Origin: UBA5314 sp040217815
GTDB lineage: Bacteria; Bacillota; Syntrophomonadia; Syntrophomonadales; Syntrophomonadaceae
DNA length: 21,668 nt
Assembly: GCA_040217815.1 (NCBI GenBank)
Contig: JBEHWI010000044.1
Location: forward strand, 1-21,668
Direction: 5' to 3'
The notes beneath the pieces are model-generated. The model did not search any database. It was given only the letters and a program-made list of their open reading frames with translations, and was not told where the DNA came from. The position numbers and the translations under genes were made by a program. Shown here piece by piece: positions 14,134 through 21,668 of the stretch (position 1 is its first letter; each line of letters starts with the position of its first letter).

Positions 14134-14495
14134 GATGATGTGTTTAAGCATCTTTTAGAATATTTAGTTTTATTATAAGCAGACTACTAACCTATCCTCG
14201 TATTTATGAGACTGGGATTATATAAGGTTCAACGATGACCATTCTAAAGTTGTATTTACTAAGAGAACGATATTATATGATAATTCGGATAGAATATCGT
14301 AGAAGCCGTTAGATCGCCATCTCTAATGTGGCTGAAGTTTAAATGGTCGTTCCTGGCCAATTTAGTTACAGCATCAACTATTGTATCCTATAGATGCATG
14401 CCTTTTGTGAAATAATCTTATACTTCCCTATTAGGAGAAACCTGTCTGAATGCCAAAAGAAGCGATCTTCCAATTTCCTGTTGCAACTGAAAAGA
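14134..14495. other. Non-coding spacer with a hairpin
   Basis: About 360 bases with no supported gene between the toxin-antitoxin promoter and the surface-protein terminator. ACGATATT (14267-14274) and AATATCGT (14293-14300) form an 8-bp perfect inverted repeat with an 18-base AT-rich loop. Nothing else stands out. Confidence 0.4.
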
Positions 14496-14516
14496 AGAGG
14501 GCTTTCAAAGCCCTCT
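14496..14516 (-). terminator. Terminator of the surface-protein gene
   Basis: AGAGGGCTTT and AAAGCCCTCT form a 10-bp inverted repeat about one base (effectively an 8-bp stem with a 5-base loop). On the minus strand it is followed by TCTTTTC. It lies 40 bases past the stop of the large gene. Confidence 0.8.
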
Positions 14517-14555
14517 GTGATAATATACTCATATTCTTAAAGCTCTGCCTGGTAA

Positions 14556-17500
14556 TCAAGTTGCATCAAACGTATACGTTTGGATTGTGACGGTGTCGGC
14601 GGCGGTGACTTCTATCGTCAAATCAGCAAGCAGGTCTACCGTGAATGTTGCCGAACAAGTACTCGGATCTATGGCAAGAATTTGTGCTGCTCCTCCATTG
14701 GTGTATTTTACAGTTGCCCCACTGGCAACGGTGATAGCTATATTAAAAATATTCATGCCGGGGTGGGCGGCGGTATAGTTTAAACATCCCGGGTTGAATG
14801 CGGGATTTAGAACAAGGGGATTGTCAGCAGCAAAAGAATGGAGAGTGGCATCATGAATAGACGAACCACCGTCGCTACTCCGAGTTATCACTTTCACTGG
14901 CTGGTTGTTCCAGCCTATATCGCCGTCGTCATCCCAAACTATTGCCTCGATATTGTAATAACCCGATGTACTATATGTGTGGCTGAAGCTGAAGGAATTG
15001 TCAGAATCAACTTTTATTTTATCCAAAGCGGAGCCGTCTTTGTAATTTATTTCAACGGTGAAGGTGTCGGTTCCTGGATCAGTTACGGTTCCAGTGCAGG
15101 TGAAGGTAGTGCCTACATACATATCCGGAATCGGTTTTAGCTGTATGCTGGGAGCCACATTTTTTACATCTGCCTGGAAGCTGCCCTCATAGCTGTCGCC
15201 ATCCACGTCGATTAGCCTGGTTTTAACTGTATAGGTTCCATTGTCTTTATATGTATGCTGCAAAGGCACCCAGCCAATCAGCCTGCTATTTACAGAACTT
15301 GCACTTACTTCAGCTTCCCGGACTTCGAAGGGTGGTGTTATTATTACTTGTTTACCCGGGTAGTTGCTCGACAGGGCTGCAGTTTCCTCCCCTGCCCCGT
15401 CACCGTAATCTACCGTGATGCCCTTGAGCTTATCTGTTCGCCCTCGCACCTGCACGTTCCGTTCAAGTTTGTCACCTTCGTTAAGTGTGGCATTCTCCCC
15501 CGCTTCCAGGGCAAACAAATATTCCTTTATTTTTACTGGTAGTGTAAAGCTTCCCAAGCCTCCATCCTGATCTTGAACCTGAATAGTGATGGTATATGGG
15601 CCTGGTTTAAGATATATGTGAGTTAGCTCAAAGGTCTTGCCCTCTTTGAGAGTCAGTGGCTGTGGGCCGCTGATATCCCCATAATCGACGGTCGCCTGCC
15701 ATTTATCCAGTCCGGGATCTGCAAATAAGCCGCTGCCGGTAAAGTCAAACCCTACCTGCACCAACGCCGGTCCACTGGCCTGGACAGAAGGGGCAACATT
15801 TTCAACCTTGATCTTTAGAGGTATGGAAAAAGAAGCGCCATCGTCGTCAACAACGGTCAATTGCATATCATAAACAGGCTGATGGTCGTAAAAGGTTTCC
15901 TGGAGGGTAAAGGTGTTATCCGCATTTACTGCAGCCGATATTGGTCCCCACTCACTCCCGTAGTCGCCGCTTATCATCCAGGTATCGTGTCCGGGGTCAA
16001 TAATATTGCCGGTAATGGTGAGCAGCGAGCCTTCGTTCGTTATGTATTCATCTTTTACCCCTGCCAGCGTGGGTGCCACATTCTCTACGGTTACCTCCAG
16101 GTTGCCGGTGACCAGACCCAGGTCCTGATAGCGGAAACTTACCTTGATCTGGTACTGGCCGTTATCGAGGTATTTATGTTCCAGGTTAAAAGAACCGTCT
16201 GATTTTAGCTGCAGGGGCTTTTCTCCAGAGCCGTCGCCATAGTCCGCCATTCCTGTCCAGTCTAAATTGTTCAGTTTATCAAGCCTGCCAGTCGTTTTAT
16301 ACGTGTCGCCTTCATTCAAAAGCATTCCGTTATCTGGCAGGGTAAGTACAGGAAGATTGTCCAGGTTGGCCCGGTTTACTGTCAGCGTATAGCGCATGGT
16401 TTCAGGTTCGATAAACCACTCGGCTCCTTTGCGCGGGACGACTTCAATTTTGAAAACATTCTTTCCCGGGTCAAGAGCCAGAGGGCCAATGCTGTCATTG
16501 TCTCCCACCGGGTTTCTATCAACCGTAACCCTGGCCTGGGAGTCCATTCTCACCGCTTTAAGATTTATAGTTTTAACTGCATTTTCTACATTTAGATTGT
16601 ATTCCGTTTGATAATAGGCAAAAACCGGTTCGGGTGTCAGGCTCTGGCTGCCATTGGTTATCACAAGATCGGTCAGGGGTGATTTTTCAGTTCCAATACA
16701 TACCGTACTTGTATTTTTATTGTTATTGGCATCTTTGGCCACCACAACATAGGTATAGGTCGCGCCAAATTCAAGTTCGCTGTCTATAAAAGAAGTGTCT
16801 TTTGTACTACCCAGCAGGAAATTTTGTTTTCCCCAATAGGTATTATTAGAGGGATCCTTGCCGGTTACTGAACGGTAGATATCATAGCCAACCAGTTCCA
16901 CATTGTCAGTCGAAGGCTGCCAGCGCAGGGCAACCTCCTTCTGAGGCCCCAGCAGAACATTTCTAATGCCAGATTCTGTCGGATAAGCATATTGAACACT
17001 GTTCCCCTGCCGCCAAACGTCACCGGCTTGTAAATCACCAGGTGCAGTGGGCGGTGTTGTATCAGTAATAGTTAGTTCCAGGGGGCGGCTGAGATAAGAA
17101 GGTATGCCGTTGTTGTCTACTGCCTGAACATAATACTCGCACTTATCCCCTAAACAAAGGTTCCTGTCCATAAAATCGGTTGAGGAGCTTCTCCCGATTT
17201 TCCGGGGCGCAACTTCGCTGACCCCGCCAATGATTATCACCCCGCCGATTGACTCTTGTTTTGGCGGCGGTGCCGCGGTCACTTTGCGGTATATTACATA
17301 TTCCTTGATCCCGGATACTGCCAGGGGTTTTTCCCAGTACAATTTCAAATCGCTGGTGGTGGCGGTTTGATTTTCAAAATCCGCCTTTAGATTATTCGGT
17401 GTGCAGGGCAGTCCCGGAATGGGCAGCGAATCAGTCCTGACCGTATTGGATGCGAGTGATGAACCTCCTGAAGAATACCGGGTTTTGACGAAGTATTCAT

Positions 17501-18794
17501 AGATGTTGACGCACATCAGGTTTTGATCGGTGAAAGTCAGTTCGTCTGTGGAGCCTACACACTGGACCTGGGTCTCAGCGCTGCTCATGGTAAGAATGCT
17601 GGGATCAAAAGCAGCATTCTTGCCAACCACCCGGCGATATATATCATAACCCGCAACGGTAAGATTATTATCATTGGGCGGAGCGGCCCACGCCAGAGTA
17701 GCTTCAGTGGGTGTCAGTGAAGTCATCAGTAATTGGCCGGGAGCAAGTCCCGCTACAGTGCCCAGAGTTATGTACCAGTTGGAATATAAAAACCCAATTG
17801 TCGGATCATTCATCAGCTTATAACGCACGATAACGTCGCCGCTGTCCGGATCAAGATAATTGGTTCCAAAGCCCAATGTTTTAAAAGTGGTCCCGCCGGC
17901 ATAGCCATATTCGTAATCCTCAACCGGAAAAGCGCTGTATTTAGGATCAAGGTATATGGTGTAGTTTTTCGCATCCAATTGGAAATAAGGCTGCATATCC
18001 TTTAATGATAGGTTTCCGTAGATATTTCCTGCCGGGATATATCCGTATTTTGTAGAATAATCAGCGCCGTAACCCCATGCATAAGTACCGCTTATATTCG
18101 CTTCATAATTAAATACTATGGAAAATGGGGTTTCCAACTTATTTTGGTCAGGTTTAGGACAATGGATGCGCAAACGGAAAGGCACCAAGGAGCCGCCACG
18201 GACACGATTGGCAATCTGCAGGTCACATTGAACATCGCTGCGTTGCAGTGGATCAATGTCTACATGAAATACGTAGTAATTGTTATTGGTTTTATTATAG
18301 TTGTCCATCGGCAAATCAGGCATTTTAATAAATCCGTTTATTTCACACCAATTCCAGTTATACAGCGATTTGAACATAGTGTCATAGGGTAAAGTATTAC
18401 CTGCTTTCGTCAGATCTTGCCAGGTAATCCAATATTGAGGATCGGGCTGCCAATTTTTCATAGCAAAGGTCAGATCAGACTTGTGTTCCTGCCCCGTGCA
18501 TTTGGAAGGGTCCCAACCTTGCAAAGCGGTGTCCGATTTAGCTTTATCGACCGCAGGCCAGATCAAATTATTAAATATTTCACCGGCGGTTGATGCCCCG
18601 GGTTCCTGGCCTGGAATGTACCTTTTGCCGGTATACCAGGTAACAGTAAAATTACCGGGCGAGCTATCGGGAAGTTTATTTATGCTATTTGTAAAAACAT
18701 TAGCCTGGGCCGTCTCAAACAGGAGTGTTATGGGTAAAAAAACAGATATAATAAATAATGCAATCAATAATGTGGTTTTATAAAGCCTGTTCAT
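14556..18794 (-). CDS. Large secreted surface protein with Fn3, cadherin-like and PKD-type domains
   Basis: 1412 residues from ATG 18794, with GGAGG 9 bases upstream; an upstream in-frame ATG at 18854 has no such site and would bury the signal peptide. Residues 1-31 are a signal peptide ending in AQA. Residues about 32-370 are an unrecognised Trp/Tyr-rich domain. Three Fn3 modules follow (about 370-740, each with a YDIYRRV or YVIYRKV strand), then a cadherin-like beta-sandwich. Next come five PKD-type units with motifs such as DYGDGSGE, DYGDISGP, DYGDGAGE and VENVAPT or VKNVAPS, and finally a second cadherin-like beta-sandwich ending in TYTFDAT. No LPXTG, SLH or transmembrane anchor is seen, so it is released or held non-covalently. 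It is a single-gene unit with its own terminator. A role in adhesion or matrix binding is inferred from domain types. Confidence 0.88.
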   Translation of the reverse strand: MNRLYKTTLLIALFIISVFLPITLLFETAQANVFTNSINKLPDSSPGNFTVTWYTGKRYIPGQEPGASTAGEIFNNLIWPAVDKAKSDTALQGWDPSKCTGQEHKSDLTFAMKNWQPDPQYWITWQDLTKAGNTLPYDTMFKSLYNWNWCEINGFIKMPDLPMDNYNKTNNNYYVFHVDIDPLQRSDVQCDLQIANRVRGGSLVPFRLRIHCPKPDQNKLETPFSIVFNYEANISGTYAWGYGADYSTKYGYIPAGNIYGNLSLKDMQPYFQLDAKNYTIYLDPKYSAFPVEDYEYGYAGGTTFKTLGFGTNYLDPDSGDVIVRYKLMNDPTIGFLYSNWYITLGTVAGLAPGQLLMTSLTPTEATLAWAAPPNDNNLTVAGYDIYRRVVGKNAAFDPSILTMSSAETQVQCVGSTDELTFTDQNLMCVNIYEYFVKTRYSSGGSSLASNTVRTDSLPIPGLPCTPNNLKADFENQTATTSDLKLYWEKPLAVSGIKEYVIYRKVTAAPPPKQESIGGVIIIGGVSEVAPRKIGRSSSTDFMDRNLCLGDKCEYYVQAVDNNGIPSYLSRPLELTITDTTPPTAPGDLQAGDVWRQGNSVQYAYPTESGIRNVLLGPQKEVALRWQPSTDNVELVGYDIYRSVTGKDPSNNTYWGKQNFLLGSTKDTSFIDSELEFGATYTYVVVAKDANNNKNTSTVCIGTEKSPLTDLVITNGSQSLTPEPVFAYYQTEYNLNVENAVKTINLKAVRMDSQARVTVDRNPVGDNDSIGPLALDPGKNVFKIEVVPRKGAEWFIEPETMRYTLTVNRANLDNLPVLTLPDNGMLLNEGDTYKTTGRLDKLNNLDWTGMADYGDGSGEKPLQLKSDGSFNLEHKYLDNGQYQIKVSFRYQDLGLVTGNLEVTVENVAPTLAGVKDEYITNEGSLLTITGNIIDPGHDTWMISGDYGSEWGPISAAVNADNTFTLQETFYDHQPVYDMQLTVVDDDGASFSIPLKIKVENVAPSVQASGPALVQVGFDFTGSGLFADPGLDKWQATVDYGDISGPQPLTLKEGKTFELTHIYLKPGPYTITIQVQDQDGGLGSFTLPVKIKEYLFALEAGENATLNEGDKLERNVQVRGRTDKLKGITVDYGDGAGEETAALSSNYPGKQVIITPPFEVREAEVSASSVNSRLIGWVPLQHTYKDNGTYTVKTRLIDVDGDSYEGSFQADVKNVAPSIQLKPIPDMYVGTTFTCTGTVTDPGTDTFTVEINYKDGSALDKIKVDSDNSFSFSHTYSTSGYYNIEAIVWDDDGDIGWNNQPVKVITRSSDGGSSIHDATLHSFAADNPLVLNPAFNPGCLNYTAAHPGMNIFNIAITVASGATVKYTNGGAAQILAIDPSTCSATFTVDLLADLTIEVTAADTVTIQTYTFDAT

Positions 18795-19072
18795 TACGAC
18801 GCGCCTCCATTTTAAAGGGGATATTGTGCCGTTCAATAGATTATTGCCATACATATAATGAGACTGTTTTCAAAAACGACCACAAAGTATATAAAAAGAC
18901 AACTATATAAAGTATCGCGTAATTGACCTGCTGTGAATATCGGACAATAGTACCATTTGTATTAATTACAATATATTTTTACTTTATACAATCATAGGAA
19001 AAAGGCCTACCGGCAAAATATATTTGGGATATAAACCTTTAAGACGCGAAACAAAAACATGAGAGATATGTA

Positions 19073-19100
19073 TTGCCTTTAGTTTTAATTAATGTATAAT
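19073..19100 (+). promoter_or_regulatory. Promoter of the HTH-GNAT unit
   Basis: TTGCCT (19073-19078) and a perfect TATAAT (19095-19100) are 16 bases apart, 35 bases before the HTH start. TACCATAT (19104-19111) lies at the likely transcription start and resembles the repeats before the acetyltransferase gene. Confidence 0.6.
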
Positions 19101-19135
19101 TGTTACCATATATTGGAATAAGAAGGAGGCGTAAG

Positions 19136-19579
19136 ATGATTTCCTTTGAAGAATTCACCAGTTTAACTGCAGAAGAACAGAAAAGCATGCTGCAGAATCT
19201 TAAGAACGAAGTAAGTATTAAGGAGATTATTGAGGCATGGGGTATTTCGAGATCGAAGCTCTACAGTATGCAAAACAAATTGGGTATTACTAACGAACCA
19301 AGAAAGCCCCGAAAACCGAAAGATAAGAAGACAAAGGCCACAAGAAGTCCCCGAAAACCCCGTTCCGAAACAAATCCTTCTACAAATACTAACTTCGAGT
19401 TTACTTCAACAGATTTTAATGAAGAATTGGATTCAAATATAAACGCGCCCAAATTTTCGCTGCAATTGGAGACTATGGGGCCAGCTCCTTTACTTGTTGA
19501 TACAATACAAATGATTTTATTGTCAGAGCGCGTGGCTCATCTAAACCTTAAAATAAACATTCAGATAGAACAGGTATGA
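19136..19579 (+). CDS. Helix-turn-helix protein with basic linker
   Basis: 147 residues from ATG 19136, with AAGGAGG 6 bases upstream; a TTG at 19100 lies in the promoter. Residues about 20-50 (KNEVSIKEIIEAWGISRSKL and YSMQNKLGI) are a helix-turn-helix of the type that compares SxxxIxxxxGISxxxLY. A strongly basic, Pro-rich linker (about 55-85: RKPRKPKDKKTKATRSPRKP) could bind DNA nonspecifically. The C-terminal 50 residues (FSLQLETMGPAPLLVDTIQM and following) form a strand-helix-strand of unknown role, perhaps for dimerisation. The family is not recognised. It is 75 bases upstream of a GNAT gene and probably shares its transcript. It may regulate itself through the TACCATA motifs. Confidence 0.7.
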   Translation: MISFEEFTSLTAEEQKSMLQNLKNEVSIKEIIEAWGISRSKLYSMQNKLGITNEPRKPRKPKDKKTKATRSPRKPRSETNPSTNTNFEFTSTDFNEELDSNINAPKFSLQLETMGPAPLLVDTIQMILLSERVAHLNLKINIQIEQV

Positions 19580-19615
19580 ACGAGGAGGGTGTATCCAAAA
19601 CGAATCTGAAAGTGG

Positions 19616-19633
19616 TACCATAATATACCATAA
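19616..19633. promoter_or_regulatory. TACCATAA tandem repeat before the GNAT gene
   Basis: TACCATAA occurs at 19616-19623 and 19626-19633, 10 bases apart, i.e. one helical turn. A related TACCATAT sits at the start of the upstream HTH transcript (19104-19111). The pair fits a binding site for a DNA-binding dimer, possibly the HTH protein. Confidence 0.4.
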
Positions 19634-19654
19634 TCATGAAGGAGTGACTCCTGT

Positions 19655-20242
19655 ATGGTTATTACTTACCGCAGCGCCCAAAACAACGACTGTCCAATTC
19701 TTGCTGAGTACATTTATTTTGCCTCTGACGGTGTACTTGACTATCTGTTTAAAGACACTATTGCCGATATTACGGTAACGCAACTGTTAACATTTGGTTT
19801 GGAGGATGAGCAAAGGTACAACTCTTATAAAGGAATTGTTGTCGCCGAGCATAACCAGCAAATAGTAGGGATAATACAGGCTTACTCTAATATACACCAC
19901 CAAATAGATGATGAAATGAGATACTTTATTCCCGGGGAAAGACTGGACCAATTCAGAGAGTTTTATGATTCCAGAGTTGATAATAGCCTCCTGATCAATG
20001 CAATATATGTTGATGAAAAATTCCGGCGCCAGGGTATTGCCAACCAGCTTATTTCAATGGTCAGGGAGGAAGCAAGCTCTTTGGATTTCGATGAACTCAG
20101 CCTGTTTGTTTTTTCAGATAATATTCCTGCTCAAAAATTATATTATTCCAATGGTTTCAAAACTGTAAAAGAAATAGCATTTAATGATTCAGTAAAAATT
20201 AATCATGAAGGCGTAATTCATTTAATGGCTTGTGCCATCTAA
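19655..20242 (+). CDS. GNAT family N-acetyltransferase
   Basis: 195 residues from ATG 19655, with GAAGGAG about 10 bases upstream. The fold is read from YRSAQNNDCPILAEYIYFAS at the N-terminus, GIVVAEHNQQIVGIIQAYSN for strands 2-4, and motif A at LLINAIYVDEKFRRQGIANQ, where RRQGIA is the acetyl-CoA pyrophosphate loop. LSLFVFSDNIPAQKLYYSNG is motif B with the usual Asn and Tyr. GNAT enzymes move acetyl from CoA to an amine; the substrate is unknown. It follows the HTH gene by 75 bases and ends at a strong terminator, so the two form a small unit. Confidence 0.9.
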   Translation: MVITYRSAQNNDCPILAEYIYFASDGVLDYLFKDTIADITVTQLLTFGLEDEQRYNSYKGIVVAEHNQQIVGIIQAYSNIHHQIDDEMRYFIPGERLDQFREFYDSRVDNSLLINAIYVDEKFRRQGIANQLISMVREEASSLDFDELSLFVFSDNIPAQKLYYSNGFKTVKEIAFNDSVKINHEGVIHLMACAI

Positions 20243-20265
20243 TGCCATTCTCTTTATAATAGGAA

Positions 20266-20288
20266 AAAGCCCGGATAATCCGGGCTTT
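20266..20288. terminator. Bidirectional terminator
   Basis: AAAGCCCGG and CCGGGCTTT form a 9-bp stem around ATAAT, with A-rich sequence on the left and TTTATTTTATT on the right. It separates the GNAT gene (+) from the convergent secreted-protein gene (-) and can serve both. Confidence 0.9.
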
Positions 20289-20303
20289 ATTTTATTCAAT
20301 CTC

Positions 20304-20813
20304 CTATTGTGGTGTAGTGTAAGTGCATTTATTGGTTGATGAAATCTTCCAGGTAGGATCAGTAGTCCATACTCCTTTGCTTATTTCATCCAACATGGCT
20401 TCATTATCATCCATCCATGCCACTGTAACCTGATAGGTTTTATTGGCGTCCAAATTTAATTTCACACTGGAACCTGTCAGCCTGGCGGTTTTGGTCTTAC
20501 TTCCGTCGGTCGGTTTGGCTGTAATAGTCAGCTTTGTATAATCCTTTACGGTTTTATATTTAATGGCCCAGGGTGGACCGGTCGGAACCTTTCTTGCTCC
20601 CTTGGTCTGCTCGAAGGAAATACTCTCACTGCCCATTTTACTCCAGTCAGCCTTGGTTGTAACTTTGAATGTCCAGGTGTTGTAGGTCCCCGGTTTGTCT
20701 ACCGCATAGGATCTTGATGCCCCGGTTGCCGCCATTGCAGTACTCGCTAAACCAAGCACCATTATCAATGCCAACAGTAACCCTATGATGCTCTTTGTTT
20801 TATTAATAAACAT
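20304..20813 (-). CDS. Small secreted protein, unknown family
   Basis: 169 residues from ATG 20813, with AAAGGAG about 10 bases upstream. Residues 1-29 are a clear signal peptide (MFINKTKSIIGLLLALIMVL, then AMA before the cut). The mature part of about 140 residues is beta-rich and basic, with SRSYAVDKPGTYNTWTFKVT, KLTITAKPTDGSKTKTARLT and VKLNLDANKTYQVTVAWMDD. It has a single cysteine (C163) near the C-terminus. No repeats or anchor are seen. I recognise no family; it could be a small wall- or surface-associated beta-sandwich. It is a single-gene unit sharing the bidirectional terminator. The cap of the promoter is weak (TATTAT at about 20836 on the minus strand). Confidence 0.75.
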   Translation of the reverse strand: MFINKTKSIIGLLLALIMVLGLASTAMAATGASRSYAVDKPGTYNTWTFKVTTKADWSKMGSESISFEQTKGARKVPTGPPWAIKYKTVKDYTKLTITAKPTDGSKTKTARLTGSSVKLNLDANKTYQVTVAWMDDNEAMLDEISKGVWTTDPTWKISSTNKCTYTTPQ

Positions 20814-21018
20814 GTTTTATACTCTCCTTTCATAATACATTCAAATTAGTGGTTGCTATTTTAAAGTCATCCCCTTTCCAAATTATTGGTTCATCAAATT
20901 AACGGGTTTGCTCCGTCACAGTTAATTGCTCTACAAAAAGGATATGACATAAATCCGAAGGGAAACATGATGGCACTCTGACAGATAGATGATAAGACTA
21001 TGATAAATGACTAAAAAG

Positions 21019-21040
21019 CCCCCCGGATGGTTCCGGGGGG
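21019..21040 (-). terminator. Orphan GC-rich terminator-like hairpin
   Basis: CCCCCCGGA (21019-21027) pairs with TCCGGGGGG (21032-21040) around TGGT. On the minus strand it is followed by CTTTTTAG, so it would stop leftward transcription. No minus-strand gene is seen to its right up to 21668, so what it terminates is unclear. It may insulate the secreted-protein promoter or end a small RNA. The rest of 20821-21158 shows no gene. Confidence 0.6.
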
Positions 21041-21162
21041 TGAGCTGGTTGATAAAAATGTTATGTTAAAAAGCCGCTAAACCCGGTTCAGTTTGACTTC
21101 TGACAACCAGGTATGTTATGGATGGATAAAGTAAAGAAATAACTGTAGAGGAGTTGATATGA

Positions 21163-21588
21163 GTGAATAAATGGTTTCTTATCGTAGTGCTGCTTCTTGC
21201 AGGTGTTTACGGCCTGGCGTTAAACAGCGCTCCCAACCGGTTGGACGACTCGCAAGTGCACAGCCGCGCCGATTCCATTGCTGAAAAAATGCTTTTAGCA
21301 ATTAATCAAGATGACTATGCTTCTTTTACTGCCGACTTGGATCAATCTTTAAAAACCGTTTTAACTGAAAGTGAGTTTCATAATTACAGCGCCTACATCA
21401 AGAGCAACTATGGAACCTACGAATCAAAGGTGTTCGTAAATGCGATTAAGAGCCAGAACTCAGTAATTGTTTTATACGGTCTAAAATTCCTCCCGGGAAA
21501 AGCCGGCTATCTGGAATTGTACTTTGGCCAGAGTGACGGTTTGGGACCGGTAATCAGTTATGAAATACGTCCTCCGATTAATCGTTAA
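21163..21588 (+). CDS. Small exported or anchored DUF3887-like protein
   Basis: 141 residues starting at GTG 21163, with AGAGGAG about 9 bases upstream. A competing ATG at 21159 in another frame encodes only MSE and a stop. Residues 2-21 (NKWFLIVVLLLAGVYGLAL) are a signal peptide or anchor without a lipobox. The mature part has IAEKMLLAINQDDYASFTAD, then FDQSL..LTESEFHNYSAYIK, then SNYGTYESKVFVNAIKSQNS and a strand-rich end. That order is that of the DUF3887 family (compact alpha/beta, function unknown). No partner gene is seen in the window. The family call is from pattern only. Confidence 0.7.
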   Translation: MNKWFLIVVLLLAGVYGLALNSAPNRLDDSQVHSRADSIAEKMLLAINQDDYASFTADLDQSLKTVLTESEFHNYSAYIKSNYGTYESKVFVNAIKSQNSVIVLYGLKFLPGKAGYLELYFGQSDGLGPVISYEIRPPINR

Positions 21589-21638
21589 TGGTGTCTTACA
21601 GATACTAATCAATTAAAATGATAGCGTTTTAGTGCTAT

Positions 21639-21668
21639 TTGTCTTTCTTGTAGTTTACCAAATAAACA
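21639..21668. repeat. Right copy of imperfect direct repeat
   Basis: TTGTCTTTC (21639-21647), an extra TTG, then TAGTTTACCAAATAA (21651-21665) followed by ACA. It matches 3877-3900 apart from the inserted TTG and one changed base after the core. It lies 51 bases past the last gene and runs to the window end, so its true length is unknown. Confidence 0.5.

Noticed and set aside
13741..14178. Plus-strand frames across the RelB/DinJ-YoeB genes
   Set aside because: They are reverse shadows of two well-recognised minus-strand genes and have no ribosome binding sites.
16396..16611. Several short plus-strand frames inside the large surface-protein gene
   Set aside because: They are shadows of one continuous 1412-codon minus-strand gene with clear domain repeats.
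19595..19660. Tiny ORF after GAGGAGGG (GTG TAT CCA ...) before the GNAT gene
   Set aside because: It has only a few codons to the stop TGA and no usable start spacing, so it is taken as leader sequence, although the ribosome-binding-like GAGGAGGG is notable.
20821..21010. Possible riboswitch in the gap upstream of the last two genes
   Set aside because: I checked for GEMM-type and other common conserved blocks; only loose GAAGGGAAAC-like fragments were seen, and no consistent fold could be drawn.

Overview
The window looks like chromosome of an anaerobic, probably spore-forming Clostridia-type Firmicute (Desulfotomaculum/Pelotomaculum-like). The grounds are consensus AGGAGG ribosome binding sites, frequent TTG/GTG starts, a tandem DUF3231 protein, a CBO0543-like membrane protein and several Fe-S/radical-SAM enzymes. 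The genus is inference. No tRNA, rRNA or CRISPR array was seen.

Layout. 1-3900 (+ strand) is an accessory stretch: two tiny genes, about 800 bases of non-coding DNA with a poly-C hairpin, a CBO0543-like membrane protein that seems to start at ATT, a DUF3231 protein, then remnants of a membrane-protein gene and of a tyrosine recombinase. 3990-12594 (- strand) is a compact gene train read from right to left: Tat-signal PqqD-like protein, radical SAM/SPASM maturase, Cys-rich precursor peptide, TPR/SH3-like membrane protein, cobalamin-binding radical SAM enzyme, U32-family protein, a U32-like partner, and a HEAT-repeat protein. Four of its junctions overlap or nearly overlap. 12865-14133 holds two adjacent type II toxin-antitoxin modules, each with a readable promoter. 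14496-18794 is a 1412-residue secreted Fn3/PKD-type surface protein with its own terminator. 19073-20288 is an HTH protein plus a GNAT acetyltransferase, ending in a bidirectional terminator. 20304-21588 has two small secreted or membrane-anchored proteins.

How the genes work together. The core is best read as a ribosomally made, post-translationally modified peptide (RiPP) system. The 101-residue precursor has 11 cysteines, eight of them in or next to a six-residue CxCxxx register. It is made just after a SPASM maturase and a PqqD-like (RRE) protein, in coupled translation. The downstream cobalamin radical SAM enzyme and U32 pair could add a methylation- or hydroxylation-type step without O2. 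The TPR protein could hold the product at the membrane. The exact chemistry cannot be read from the sequence. The assembly is unusual, chiefly because the PqqD-like protein carries a twin-arginine signal and a U32 pair shares an operon with a Cys-rich peptide.

An imperfect direct repeat (TTGTCTTTC ... TAGTTTACCAAATAA) lies at 3877, just after the recombinase remnant, and again at the extreme right end (21639). The DNA between them, with the peptide system, toxin-antitoxin modules and surface protein, may be a genomic island.
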